DNA of 64,000 nucleotides from UBA1535 sp964371035 (GTDB lineage Bacteria; Bacillota; Clostridia; Tissierellales; Sedimentibacteraceae): positions 124,001 through 188,000 of the forward strand of contig CAYJLG010000001.1 in assembly GCA_964371035.1 (NCBI GenBank), given 5' to 3'. Below, in pieces: positions 54,050 through 63,168 of the stretch (its first letter is position 1; each line of letters begins with the position of its first letter). The position numbers and the translations under genes are program-made. The notes beneath the pieces are model-generated. The model made no database searches, was not told where the DNA came from, and saw nothing but the letters and a program-made list of their open reading frames with translations.

Positions 54050-55063
54050 ATGATTATTGTATTAAAAGAAAATCACAGTCAAGAACAGTTTGAATCTCTA
54101 AAAGATTGGCTCGAAGAAAAAAATTATTCACTACATATAAGCCAAGGTACTTCAAGTAAGCTTATTGGAATTATTGGAGATACTTCTATATTAGATATTA
54201 ATCTTCTCCAATCAAATGAAATTGTCGAAACAGTCAAACGTATACAAGAACCTTATAAAAAAGCTAATAGAAAATTTCATCCAAACGATACTATAATCGA
54301 GTTTGAAAACGGAGTAAAGATTGGTGGTGGAAATTTTGTTATGATGGCTGGGCCCTGCTCTGTTGAATCAAGAGAACAAATTATCGAAATAGCGGAATCT
54401 GTAAAGAAAAGCGGAGCTACTATTTTAAGAGGTGGTGCATTTAAACCACGAACTTCACCTTACGCTTTCCAAGGAATGGGAGCAGATGGATTAGAATTGC
54501 TACTAGAAGCAAAAAAACAAACAGGACTACTAATAATATCTGAAATAATGGATATTCGTAATTTACACCTATTCGAAGATGTAGATATTATACAAGTTGG
54601 CGCAAGAAACATGCAAAATTTCTCTATGTTAAAAGATTTGGGCAAAATTAATAAACCTATTTTGTTAAAAAGAGGTCTTTCTAATACAATTGAAGAATTA
54701 TTAATGAGTGTTGAATACATCATGGCTAACGGAAATTCAGATATTATGCTTTGCGAACGTGGAATCAGAACTTTTGAAACTGCAACAAGAAACACATTAG
54801 ATTTATCTGCTATACCTGTATTAAGAGAAAAAACACATCTTCCTATTATAATTGACCCAAGCCACGCTACAGGACATTATAAATACGTACCTTCTCTTTC
54901 TCTTGGCGCTGTAGCAACTGGCTGCGACGGATTGATTATAGAAGTTCACAATAATCCGGAGAGAGCTCTTTGTGATGGTGCGCAATCACTCACACCAAAA
55001 AAATTCGAGAAACTTTCGAAAAATATCTTAAAATTAAAAGAAACTGTAGATTCTTTTAACTAA
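54050..55063 (+). CDS. aroF: 3-deoxy-7-phosphoheptulonate (DAHP) synthase, type I beta
   Basis: First enzyme of aromatic amino acid synthesis, joining phosphoenolpyruvate and erythrose 4-phosphate. An N-terminal ferredoxin-like regulatory domain (about 1-70) precedes the barrel with GPCSVES near residue 100, KPRTSPYAFQG near 134 and IDPSHATG near 268. The N-terminal domain usually gives feedback inhibition by Tyr or Phe. GGAG precedes the ATG. It is followed by tyrA after 11 bases. Confidence 0.95.
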   Translation: MIIVLKENHSQEQFESLKDWLEEKNYSLHISQGTSSKLIGIIGDTSILDINLLQSNEIVETVKRIQEPYKKANRKFHPNDTIIEFENGVKIGGGNFVMMAGPCSVESREQIIEIAESVKKSGATILRGGAFKPRTSPYAFQGMGADGLELLLEAKKQTGLLIISEIMDIRNLHLFEDVDIIQVGARNMQNFSMLKDLGKINKPILLKRGLSNTIEELLMSVEYIMANGNSDIMLCERGIRTFETATRNTLDLSAIPVLREKTHLPIIIDPSHATGHYKYVPSLSLGAVATGCDGLIIEVHNNPERALCDGAQSLTPKKFEKLSKNILKLKETVDSFN

Positions 55064-55074
55064 CTGGTGAAATT

Positions 55075-55929
55075 ATGAAAATACTTAAAAAAACTATATC
55101 TACTGTTGGTGTCGTTGGATTGGGATTAATTGGAGGATCTATTGCAAAATCAATAAAATCAAGAACAAATTGTAAAATTGGAGCATTTGATATAAATGCA
55201 GAAACTCAAAAAAAATCTATGTCTGATAAAATAATTGATTTTAACTTAGATGAAACTACATTAAAAGATTGTGACGTTTTAATTATCTGTTTATATCCAA
55301 GACAAACAATTGATTATGTAAAAGAAAATCTAAAACATATAAAAAAAGATACATTAATAGTCGATTGTGCTGGAGTTAAAGAAAATATATGTGAAGAATT
55401 GTCTAAGCTTTGCTATAACAATAGCTTGAATTTCATAGGAGCACATCCGATGGCAGGTCTCGAAAAATCAGGATATAACTACTCTAGTGATCAATTATTT
55501 AACAATGCCTCTATGATTTTATGTGAGGATGAATTTACTGATGCTCTAAGCCTAAAGATTGCAGAAGAATTTTTCATAACAATAGGTTTTAAGCAAGTTA
55601 CAAGATCTACGCCTAATGAACACGATAAGATAATTGCTTTTACTTCTCAGCTTGCTCATGTCGTATCTAATGCTTATGTTCAAAGCGAACAAGCACAAGT
55701 GCATATGGGATTTTCTGCAGGAAGTTATCAGGATTTGACTCGTGTAGCATATTTAAATGAATTTATGTGGTCCGAGCTCTTTATAGAAAATAAGAAACCT
55801 CTAGTAAAAGAAATTCGTGGATTAATTTCAAGACTTGAAGAATATGCAAGTTTAATAGATAGTGATGATATCGATGCTCTGCGTGAAGTTCTAAAAAAAG
55901 GCAAACTCATCAAAGAATCTATAAAGTAG
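55075..55929 (+). CDS. tyrA: Prephenate dehydrogenase
   Basis: NAD(P)-dependent oxidation of prephenate to 4-hydroxyphenylpyruvate in tyrosine synthesis. The Rossmann start GVVGLGLIGGSIAKS is near residue 12; GAHPMAGLEKSGY near 120 and the helical dimer domain with SQLAHVVSNAY follow. The 284 residues match the short TyrA without an ACT domain. It shares the leader-controlled transcript with aroF. Confidence 0.94.
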   Translation: MKILKKTISTVGVVGLGLIGGSIAKSIKSRTNCKIGAFDINAETQKKSMSDKIIDFNLDETTLKDCDVLIICLYPRQTIDYVKENLKHIKKDTLIVDCAGVKENICEELSKLCYNNSLNFIGAHPMAGLEKSGYNYSSDQLFNNASMILCEDEFTDALSLKIAEEFFITIGFKQVTRSTPNEHDKIIAFTSQLAHVVSNAYVQSEQAQVHMGFSAGSYQDLTRVAYLNEFMWSELFIENKKPLVKEIRGLISRLEEYASLIDSDDIDALREVLKKGKLIKESIK

Positions 55930-56031
55930 CTCCCAATCGGAACGGTCTTTACCGTTCCCTACATTGAACTTTGGGTGTCATCATAATTTGAACTGTGAGT
56001 AGTAATAAAAAATATAATGGTACATTATTAC

Positions 56032-56060
56032 TTGCATAAAAGTTAGTACATTGGTATAAT
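56032..56060 (+). promoter_or_regulatory. Promoter of the 56.1-57.6 kb operon
   Basis: TTGCAT (56032-56037), 17-bp spacer, TATAAT (56055-56060). Between it and tyrA lie a GGAACGG/CCGTTCC hairpin (55939-55955) and a possible MITE end (ACTGTGAGTAGTAA near 55990). Confidence 0.72.
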
Positions 56061-56105
56061 TAGCATATGTGTAACACATACAAAAATATAATTTTGAGGT
56101 GTAAA

Positions 56106-56315
56106 ATGAAAAATTTTATAAAAGTATTATTTTTATCTTTAATTTCGTCTCTATCTGCTATTAGCCTTGCTTTCGCTGATGTTGTATGGGCTCCAGAACC
56201 AACGGGTTCTTCTGGTGCCTGGCTTATTATAGCAATACCTGTTGCAATTCTAGTTGCAATAATAGGTTTAATCACCTTATTAATTGTTTTAATCAAAAAG
56301 ATAAAAGGTAAATAA
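56106..56315 (+). CDS. Small exported or membrane protein
   Basis: A 69-residue protein with a signal peptide-like N-terminus ending near ALAFAD, a short outside part (VVWAPEPTGSSG) and one membrane helix followed by a Lys-rich tail. The ATG at 56106 is chosen because GAGGTG lies before it; the upstream frame begins within the promoter leader. It is two bases ahead of the MFS gene. Function unknown. Confidence 0.7.
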   Translation: MKNFIKVLFLSLISSLSAISLAFADVVWAPEPTGSSGAWLIIAIPVAILVAIIGLITLLIVLIKKIKGK

Positions 56316-56316
56316 T

Positions 56317-57261
56317 ATGCTTCTTTTGAGTTTTTCACATTTTGTGGTAGATTTTATGTGCGCTTTTTTAGTTGCTAATTTAACACAAAGCAACTTAGCA
56401 TTAGCACTAGTATTTTATAACTTTTGTGCGTTTGCCTTGCAAATGCCACTTGGGATAATTGTCGAGAATAACTTTCCACCATTAAAAGTCGCTTCTGTCG
56501 GTCTATCGATAGTGCTTTTTAGTTGGTTGTTTTTAGATTATGCTATGCTCGCACTGATTTTAGCAGGTATTGGCAATGCTCTCTTCCATTTAGGTGGCGG
56601 CCTGTCTGTCATGAATAAAAGCAGTTTAGCCTCTCCTTTAGGCGTATTCATCGCGCCTGGTGCATTAGGGATCTATCTCGGTTCGATTTTTGTCACACCA
56701 CATAAAATTTTCTTGTTCGTCATACTTTTTGTGCTCATAGCCCTTTTGTGGATAAAAAAAGAAGCAACTTATACTACAAATATTTCGCCTAAAGAATTCT
56801 CTGGTAGAATCTTAGCGATGGCAGCACTTTTTACGGTGGTTGTATTAAGAGGATTTTTAGGCGTTTTACCTGCATTTACTTGGAAATCTGAATGGAGTCT
56901 ACCTTTTGTTTTAGCAGTAGTTTTAGGGAAAATGATAGGTGGATATCTTTCTGATCGTTTTGGAGCAAAGAAAGTTGGAATAATTAGTCTTTTAATCTCA
57001 TTTGTATGTTTTTTTTCAATGGACAACCCTATACTTGGACTTATAGGTATATTGGCATTTCAAACTACTATGCCTATTACACTTTGGGCTATATCTAGAA
57101 TTACAGCTAAGGGATTTGGATTCGGACTTTTGACATTCGGACTCTTTGTCGGAAGCATACCTATATTTTTAGGTTTGAGTTTACCTATACCCCTACCCGT
57201 TTTAGTTGCTGTGTCTTTAATCGTCTTTGTATTTGGAATGAAAAAGGAGATATCGCAATGA
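56317..57261 (+). CDS. MFS-like membrane transporter
   Basis: A 314-residue membrane protein with about ten helices, shorter than typical MFS carriers (400 or so). An MFS-type loop GKMIGGYLSDRFGAKKVG is seen near residue 205. The operon joins it to two small membrane proteins, so it may form a complex. Substrate unknown. Confidence 0.75.
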   Translation: MLLLSFSHFVVDFMCAFLVANLTQSNLALALVFYNFCAFALQMPLGIIVENNFPPLKVASVGLSIVLFSWLFLDYAMLALILAGIGNALFHLGGGLSVMNKSSLASPLGVFIAPGALGIYLGSIFVTPHKIFLFVILFVLIALLWIKKEATYTTNISPKEFSGRILAMAALFTVVVLRGFLGVLPAFTWKSEWSLPFVLAVVLGKMIGGYLSDRFGAKKVGIISLLISFVCFFSMDNPILGLIGILAFQTTMPITLWAISRITAKGFGFGLLTFGLFVGSIPIFLGLSLPIPLPVLVAVSLIVFVFGMKKEISQ

Positions 57262-57560
57262 TTTTTATATCTTTAGTCGGTTCTCTTCTTCTGACACTAT
57301 TAATAGAGGTACCTATTGCACATTTTCAAAAAATACCGATAAAATTAGCGGTTTTAGTAAATGTGCTCACTAATCCCATAGTTGTTATCACGTATCATTT
57401 AGCTACATATTACAGTTTTCCTATAGTACCGATATTGGCGGTTTTAGAAGTAAGTGCGGTACTTGTGGAAGGATATCTTTATAAAGGTAGTCATAAGCAT
57501 CCTTTTATATTTTCCATATGTGCAAATTCCATATCTTTCGGGATAGGACTGTTGTTGTGA
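57258..57560 (+). CDS. Small membrane protein
   Basis: A 100-residue protein with three membrane segments. It overlaps the MFS gene by four bases (ATGA). No family recognised; likely a partner of the MFS-like protein. Confidence 0.65.
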   Translation: MIFISLVGSLLLTLLIEVPIAHFQKIPIKLAVLVNVLTNPIVVITYHLATYYSFPIVPILAVLEVSAVLVEGYLYKGSHKHPFIFSICANSISFGIGLLL

Positions 57561-57561
57561 A

Positions 57562-57916
57562 TTAGGAGTTATGAATTAGGAATTTTTGGTAGAAAAACCC
57601 TTTGGGTTTTTCGGGAACTGTCATCTGTATATATCCTTTTTTAAGAGCGGGTAGCAGATAATTATCTCTAAATGTCGCTCTATGTTTTATATTCAACATT
57701 TCCATCAATTCTTTAGTGGCATATTCACTGTCTCCCATTATGCTCATCAATTTTCCAACTTGTTCGGCTACTTGTTCGGTTACTTGTATTTCTTGTAAAG
57801 CTTTATAGATAATTTCTAACAAAAATTCCACAAACTTACCTGAGTCACTGTTTTTATCACATTCGCCTAAAACACTGTAATATTTCGCTTGTTGCTCTTT
57901 GATTAAAGTATATTTT
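57562..57916 (-). pseudogene. C-terminal remnant of a Fic-family protein
   Basis: The open minus-strand frame has no start near its left border and reads YYSVLGECDKNSDSGKFVEF, then VTEQVAEQVGKLM and KHRATFRDNYLLPALKKGYI. This is the usual C-terminal winged-helix tail of Fic or AlbA/RecG-like proteins. The catalytic Fic motif is absent. The fragment begins directly beside a perfect 9-bp inverted repeat. Confidence 0.72.
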
Positions 57917-57939
57917 AAGGACGACCGAAAGTCGTCCTT
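57917..57939 (-). terminator. Hairpin after the DUF4097 gene
   Basis: AAGGACGAC-CGAAA-GTCGTCCTT, a perfect 9-bp stem. The T tail is weak. It ends the PadR operon and marks the border of the Fic remnant. Confidence 0.6.
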
Positions 57940-57965
57940 ACATCTTGTGATTTTTATGATCTAAT

Positions 57966-58793
57966 CTAATCAGCATTTATAAACTGCAAATTCCCGCTTA
58001 TTGTGTTTGCGTTTATGATAGGCTCATTATTATTAATTGTAGAAATATTGCCATTTACTGTAATTTTTCCTGAAACAGTTTCGAGTTTGGCAGAAATTTC
58101 GTCTATACCTTTTAACTTTATAATCACACCACCAGAAACACTGTCTACTTCTACTTCTTCAGTATTTTCATCTGCAATCAAAGTCGATTTTCCGCTTATT
58201 GTATCTATAGATATTTTGGGTGAAGGCTCGTGAATTTCAATTTTTCCCGAAACATTGTCTATTTTTATCTCTTTTTCTACGCTAGAAAAAATTTCTATAC
58301 TTCCACTAGTTGAATCTACACTGATTTTTTCTGCATTTTTATTACGCAAAATTATACTTCCCGATATGCTGTCTAATTCATAACTATACATGCTATCTTT
58401 AGGCACCAATACTCTTACGACTCCGCTTTCTGAGCCGAAATTTTTAAAACTATTAACATTTTGAATGATATTTAATTCGTAATCATCTACTTCATATTTC
58501 ATGTCAGCATCTCCCGAGAAACTCAAAATTACGCTGTTTAAATCATGTTCATCTATTTCTATTTCAACATTTGCAGTCGAAATTTCAATTTCTTTAATGT
58601 TTTCAAACTCATACCTTTCATTCTCTGATATCTCAGCTGCGTCTGCCCCTAAGAAATCATTTTGCTTTATAAATCTACCATTAAACATAAAATCAAACGA
58701 ACCATTAATAGAGAAAACTATAAATGCTATGGCTAAAACAAGTGCAACTATTAAAATTGCAAGCTTGAATTTTAAATAACTTCTTTCTGTCAT
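57966..58793 (-). CDS. DUF4097-family membrane-anchored protein
   Basis: A 275-residue protein with one N-terminal membrane segment (about 10-30) and an outside right-handed beta structure: repeated strands like VEIEIDE, SGSIILRN, SGSIEIFS, SGKIEIHE and SGKSTLIA at about 20-residue spacing. Such proteins are often encoded with DUF1700 and PadR and may sense the envelope. It starts two bases after the DUF1700 gene. Confidence 0.82.
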   Translation of the reverse strand: MTERSYLKFKLAILIVALVLAIAFIVFSINGSFDFMFNGRFIKQNDFLGADAAEISENERYEFENIKEIEISTANVEIEIDEHDLNSVILSFSGDADMKYEVDDYELNIIQNVNSFKNFGSESGVVRVLVPKDSMYSYELDSISGSIILRNKNAEKISVDSTSGSIEIFSSVEKEIKIDNVSGKIEIHEPSPKISIDTISGKSTLIADENTEEVEVDSVSGGVIIKLKGIDEISAKLETVSGKITVNGNISTINNNEPIINANTISGNLQFINAD

Positions 58794-58795
58794 AA

Positions 58796-59449
58796 CTAAT
58801 CCTCCTTAGTTTGAGAGAGTTTGTAAAGAGTATCGATTATTTGACTTAAAAGCGCTGCTAAAGGCCAGATTATCCAAGAGATATGCCACATGCCAAATAT
58901 AAAACTCCAAGCTAAGTAACTTAAAGTAACTATCGACCAGTACAATGACATAAACAATTTGAGCGTTCTTCCCATTGGAGTACGATAATCATAATATTCT
59001 TCCTCTTCTTCGTCTCTTGATTTGAGTTCCCTTGGAGTTGATGAAGATGCGTATACGTTCAATCCAACACCCAGAGCTATCAATACAAGCATTATCACGA
59101 GGCCTATATCGGAATTCATTCCTACTGAATTAGAGCCTATCAGTACTGCGGGCCCTAATATAAACAACATTGTTGCAATAGCTCTGTATTTTGCGTTTCT
59201 CAATCTGTAATAATCTTCTTTTTTAGAAAAATCTTCTGTAGGTGTTATTTCTTTTAACATTTCATCTACATCACCAAGATTTGATATAACGAGGCTGTAT
59301 GCCTGATTTTCACTCTTTCCTTCTCTTATGTAATCATTGTAGCGCTCATTCATATTTGATAATATTTCCTCTTTTAATTCAAGCGCTTTTCTTGTCTTTG
59401 GTAGATCAGAAAAAAGCACTTCCACATAATTTTTAATTTTACTATTCAT
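58796..59449 (-). CDS. DUF1700-family membrane protein
   Basis: A 217-residue protein. The N-terminal helical part with LFSDLPKTRKALELKEEILSN (a typical HAAS-like start, split over residues 13-35) is followed by four membrane segments. Usually co-encoded with PadR and DUF4097 proteins. Role in envelope stress is inferred. Confidence 0.82.
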   Translation of the reverse strand: MNSKIKNYVEVLFSDLPKTRKALELKEEILSNMNERYNDYIREGKSENQAYSLVISNLGDVDEMLKEITPTEDFSKKEDYYRLRNAKYRAIATMLFILGPAVLIGSNSVGMNSDIGLVIMLVLIALGVGLNVYASSSTPRELKSRDEEEEEYYDYRTPMGRTLKLFMSLYWSIVTLSYLAWSFIFGMWHISWIIWPLAALLSQIIDTLYKLSQTKED

Positions 59450-59473
59450 AAGTATTACCTATCCTTCCTATGT

Positions 59474-59797
59474 TTATTTTAATAATGTGTCAATCATAAT
59501 TTTGGCACGATTCCAATCTTCGAAATTTTCTTTATATAAAGCTTTTCCTTCATTAGTTATCGTATAATACCTTCTTCTAGCCCCCGTGTTTTCGTCTCCC
59601 CAATATGAGACTATAAAGCCACCCGATTCAAGTCTTCTAAATGCCGTATATAAGGTAGCTTCTTTTAATTCGAATTCATTTTCGGTTGCATTTTGAATGA
59701 ATTTATTTATTTCATATCCGTAGCTATCACCTTTGTAAAGCTGTGCAAGAATGATAGTATCAGTGTAACCGCGAATTACATCTGATATCAATAACAT
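59474..59797 (-). CDS. PadR-family regulator
   Basis: A 107-residue PadR protein with the winged helix (TIILAQLYKGDSYGYEI, LKEATLYTAFRRLESGG, RRRYYTITNEGKAL). A strong GGAGGTGATC site precedes the ATG. It likely represses the operon it leads. The inducer is unknown. Confidence 0.9.
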   Translation of the reverse strand: MLLISDVIRGYTDTIILAQLYKGDSYGYEINKFIQNATENEFELKEATLYTAFRRLESGGFIVSYWGDENTGARRRYYTITNEGKALYKENFEDWNRAKIMIDTLLK

Positions 59798-59826
59798 TTG
59801 ATCACCTCCATGTGTTCGTTATATAT

Positions 59827-59860
59827 ATAATATAACAAGATACCTCATCTGTCAAGGTAT
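59827..59860 (-). promoter_or_regulatory. PadR operon promoter with an inverted repeat
   Basis: Minus strand TTGACA (59855-59850), 17-bp spacer, TATTAT (59832-59827). ATACCT-N9-AGGTAT (59840-59860) covers -35 and is a likely operator. Confidence 0.75.
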
Positions 59861-59882
59861 ATAATTAAAAAAAATCCACCAT

Positions 59883-60803
59883 TTATTTAAATGGGTTTGA
59901 TTTTGGGATTTTTTCGCTGTTTTCGAGTAAAAATGAAAATTTTTTGACAAAAAAATCAATGATATAATTAGAAGAAAAGCACAGCATATAGCGATCTTTT
60001 GCCTGTGCGCCGACGAATGTTTTAGCATATAGTGCAGTTTGCCCGAGGTTTATTTCAGGTTTCTTTTTAAGGATTCCCTCTTTGATTATAAACAACAGCA
60101 TATTGTAATATAAATCGTATTTTTTCAGATAGTTATAATCCATCCCACCGAATATAAAATCAAACTCATCTTCGTCGCAATATGTTGAAGCAAATGATAT
60201 TGGTATATTGTCTTTATAAAAAACAAAATTTTCTAACTCCTCATTTTCAAAAAATGATTTAGGAAGCGTCTCTAATTTAAATTCGCTTTTTTCAAGAACA
60301 TTTAGATATAGTTTATATAGATTGTCATCAAACTCACGTGGCGATATTTTTCTCACATCTATTTCTTCAAATGCGAGCAAGGCTTTTTTTATTCTTCTTC
60401 TGTGATTACTTCTTAGAGCATTCAGATATTCTTCAAAAGTCGAAAATTTATTTTCAAACATAGTACTATGTAAAGTTTTTCCACAAGCAATGCCTTGTGG
60501 CAATTTTTTCATTTTCTCGGAATCTAAATTTAATATAAGAAAATTACCTTTTTTCTTTTTAAAATCTTTTATAAGCATGTTTAAATCACCTTCATAACCT
60601 TGTTTATCAACAGATGCAGGAGGCGCTATGATGGTAAACGGAATCTTCAAACTCATATTAGAAAATGTGAGCACATCTAATTTCATATCATAAAATGTAC
60701 AGCTATAATCATCTGTCTGAGCAAAATAAACTTTACGTTCATCCGAAGAACATGTTTCTATCATTTTTTTACTCAGCCATAAACTATTTAAAAGTTTTTT
60801 CAT
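59883..60803 (-). CDS. GNAT/FemAB-like acyltransferase
   Basis: A 306-residue protein. SNHRRRIKKALLAF near residue 138 and INLGQTALYAKTFVGAQ near 258 resemble the FemAB/BioF2-like acyltransferases that join amino acids or acyl groups to cell-wall or lipid precursors. The start at 60803 (AAGGA before it) is chosen over an in-frame ATG 11 codons upstream; it still overlaps the previous gene. Last gene of the radical SAM operon. Exact reaction unknown. Confidence 0.68.
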   Translation of the reverse strand: MKKLLNSLWLSKKMIETCSSDERKVYFAQTDDYSCTFYDMKLDVLTFSNMSLKIPFTIIAPPASVDKQGYEGDLNMLIKDFKKKKGNFLILNLDSEKMKKLPQGIACGKTLHSTMFENKFSTFEEYLNALRSNHRRRIKKALLAFEEIDVRKISPREFDDNLYKLYLNVLEKSEFKLETLPKSFFENEELENFVFYKDNIPISFASTYCDEDEFDFIFGGMDYNYLKKYDLYYNMLLFIIKEGILKKKPEINLGQTALYAKTFVGAQAKDRYMLCFSSNYIIDFFVKKFSFLLENSEKIPKSNPFK

Positions 60804-61848
60804 ATATATAGAATTCCTTATAGTCATTTTTTGCATATCTTTTGGTCACACTAAGCGATTGATGATTTGTCTCGATAATCCAACTACTTATGATTTTATT
60901 TATCGACTTAGGTATTGAATGTATAGCTTTATGAAACAGTAGCAAAACTAAGCCATATTGTCTATATTCGGGCAAAACTCCTATCTCCATGATTTTTATT
61001 GTCTTATATTTATTAAATAAAGAGCGAATTACAGTTTTAATTCCTATTTTTTCGCCACGTTTGACATTTTCATTGAAATCTGGATATAAAAACATAAATC
61101 CGACATCTTTTCCTTTATGGGTCACAAATATGATGTTTTCCTTTTTCAATACTGTTTTGAAGTCACAAAACATATCAAAATCTTCAGAAATTTCTCTGTT
61201 ATAATAATAAGGATGTTCACTAAATATTATATTATTAAGCGAATTATATCTTTTAATTGTATTTTCATAGTCCTTTTTGAAATCTCCAAATTCAGTTTCA
61301 AATCTTTTGAAAATCTTTTGAAATTTAGTTACATCTTTATCTATTTCGTGTTTTGCGTTTTGATGGCTTCCCGTAAAACTTTTAAAGCATATTTTATCTA
61401 ATTGTAAAAAATAATCGTGATAATATTCTTTACACATATTTTCTGAAAAACTTAATTTTTCGGCCTTTTTAGGAAATCCGACTGCATTGTTGATATGTCC
61501 GTCTATTCCTATAGTCATTTTTTTAGCACCGTGTTCATTTGCCATTTTTTCTGCATACAAAAGCAATTCATTTACATACAAATCAGCATTTTTCAACGCC
61601 TCAAAAAAACTTATAAAGAGAGTTTCTTTAGCATTTTTATGTATGATAAGCAGTGCCGATGCGTACGTTGTGCCATCATCGTCGCAAAATTTCACAAATT
61701 CTTGTATTGAATTTTTTCTAAAAGACATTTTTTCATCATTTACTAAAAACAGTAAATCAGATTTATTGTCTTTAAAGTTTTCGTCGTTTTGATAGATCGA
61801 TTTATAAAATTTAAAATGCTCATCCATATTTGTTTTATATATTTTCAT
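60784..61848 (-). CDS. GNAT-like acyltransferase
   Basis: A 354-residue protein with a C-terminal GNAT-type domain (about 220-350): GKDVGFMFLYP, then MEIGVLPEYRQYGLVLLLFH binding acyl-CoA. The N-terminal 200 residues are helical with no recognised domain. It follows the radical SAM gene by nine bases. Its substrate is probably the product of the radical SAM enzymes, but this is inference from the operon. Confidence 0.72.
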   Translation of the reverse strand: MKIYKTNMDEHFKFYKSIYQNDENFKDNKSDLLFLVNDEKMSFRKNSIQEFVKFCDDDGTTYASALLIIHKNAKETLFISFFEALKNADLYVNELLLYAEKMANEHGAKKMTIGIDGHINNAVGFPKKAEKLSFSENMCKEYYHDYFLQLDKICFKSFTGSHQNAKHEIDKDVTKFQKIFKRFETEFGDFKKDYENTIKRYNSLNNIIFSEHPYYYNREISEDFDMFCDFKTVLKKENIIFVTHKGKDVGFMFLYPDFNENVKRGEKIGIKTVIRSLFNKYKTIKIMEIGVLPEYRQYGLVLLLFHKAIHSIPKSINKIISSWIIETNHQSLSVTKRYAKNDYKEFYIYEKTFK

Positions 61849-61857
61849 TTCGACTCC

Positions 61858-63168
61858 TCAAATAATATTCGGTGTTATTCCTCTTTTAATTTGATACCTG
61901 TAATATAGATTTATGTAGAAATAAAAAATATACTTCAAAGGTGTTTTCATAAAATTTACATTTAATAATGTACGTTTTGTAATGCTTTTAAGCGAAAATA
62001 CTCTTTTATATAAGTTCCAATATTCATTAGTCAATTCTTTTTCAGTCATATTTTTTGGCTTATGCACAGCAAAAGCACCATTATACTCATACATATCAGA
62101 AGATGTGATCCGCCCTGCTTTTATCATATTATCATAAAAAACAGTACCAGGAATCGGAGTCAAAATATAAAATCTCGGCACAGTAATCTCATTTTCAACT
62201 ATAAAATCATGAGTTTTCCTTATGCTTTCAATCGTATCTCCGTCTGCACCTATGACCATTTCAGTAGATACATCTATACCATAAGACTGTATTTTTTTTA
62301 TCTGTTCATTATACCTTGATACTTTAGCCCAACCCTTAGACATAGATTTTAAACTCTCTTGTGATATGCTTTCAAGTCCAAAAGATAGTGATATACATCC
62401 ACTCTTAGCTACTGCTTTTAGCATCTCTTCATCATCTGCAATCGAAATTTCACATTGAGAAAGCCATGTCATACCTAATTTTTCTATTTCTTTGCAAAGT
62501 TTTAGCATATATTCTCTATTTGATAAAATGTTGTCATCCAATAATAAAAATTTCTTGTATCCAAGTTCGCGTACCTTATTGATATCACGCATGACATCTT
62601 CTACAGTACGTCTCATATATCTATTTTTGTAGAGACAGTAAACAGAACAAAATGAGCAAGAATTCGGACAACCTCTACCTGCTTGCACTGGCAAAAAATC
62701 GCCTATTTTTTTGCCCTCAAAAACTTCATATTTCGGTAAAGGATAAGACAGTTCTGATAAAGGCATATCATAAAATTCTTGTAAATTGCCGTTTTTAAAG
62801 TCTGTTAACATTTTTGGAAAAGAGATTTCAGCATCTCCGATTATTACGCTGTCACAATATTTTTTTGCTTCAGAAGGCATTAGGCTCGCCATATATCCAC
62901 CCATCACAACTGTTTTCCCGCGCGATTTATACTCTTTTGCTATATCAATACTTCTAACTATTGCATGTCCCATTCCAGAAATTAAAATTATATCTGCATC
63001 TGTACCAAAATCAACGTCTTCTATAGTTTCTAAAACACATTCAAATTCGTCATCTGGACAAAGAGCTGCTAATATTGCAGGAGCAAGTCCGACAAAGTAC
63101 AATTTAGATTTTTTGATTAAATGTTTACCATTATAATAAGGTGTTGATTGGATAAAATATATTTTCAT
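61858..63168 (-). CDS. B12-binding radical SAM protein
   Basis: A 436-residue enzyme. An N-terminal cobalamin-type Rossmann domain (about 1-140, VVMGGYMASLMP) is followed by a radical SAM domain with the CxxxCxxC cluster motif in GRGCPNSCSFC near residue 170 and LLDDNILSNRE near 215. Relatives methylate or rearrange unactivated carbons, or make lipid or peptide products. It overlaps the end of the next upstream radical SAM gene by one base. Confidence 0.86.
   Translation of the reverse strand: MKIYFIQSTPYYNGKHLIKKSKLYFVGLAPAILAALCPDDEFECVLETIEDVDFGTDADIILISGMGHAIVRSIDIAKEYKSRGKTVVMGGYMASLMPSEAKKYCDSVIIGDAEISFPKMLTDFKNGNLQEFYDMPLSELSYPLPKYEVFEGKKIGDFLPVQAGRGCPNSCSFCSVYCLYKNRYMRRTVEDVMRDINKVRELGYKKFLLLDDNILSNREYMLKLCKEIEKLGMTWLSQCEISIADDEEMLKAVAKSGCISLSFGLESISQESLKSMSKGWAKVSRYNEQIKKIQSYGIDVSTEMVIGADGDTIESIRKTHDFIVENEITVPRFYILTPIPGTVFYDNMIKAGRITSSDMYEYNGAFAVHKPKNMTEKELTNEYWNLYKRVFSLKSITKRTLLNVNFMKTPLKYIFYFYINLYYRYQIKRGITPNII

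Noticed and set aside
55929..56004. A sixth copy of the mobile repeat after tyrA
   Set aside because: CTCCCAATCGG and ACTGTGAGTAGTAA recall its ends, but too little matches to call a copy.
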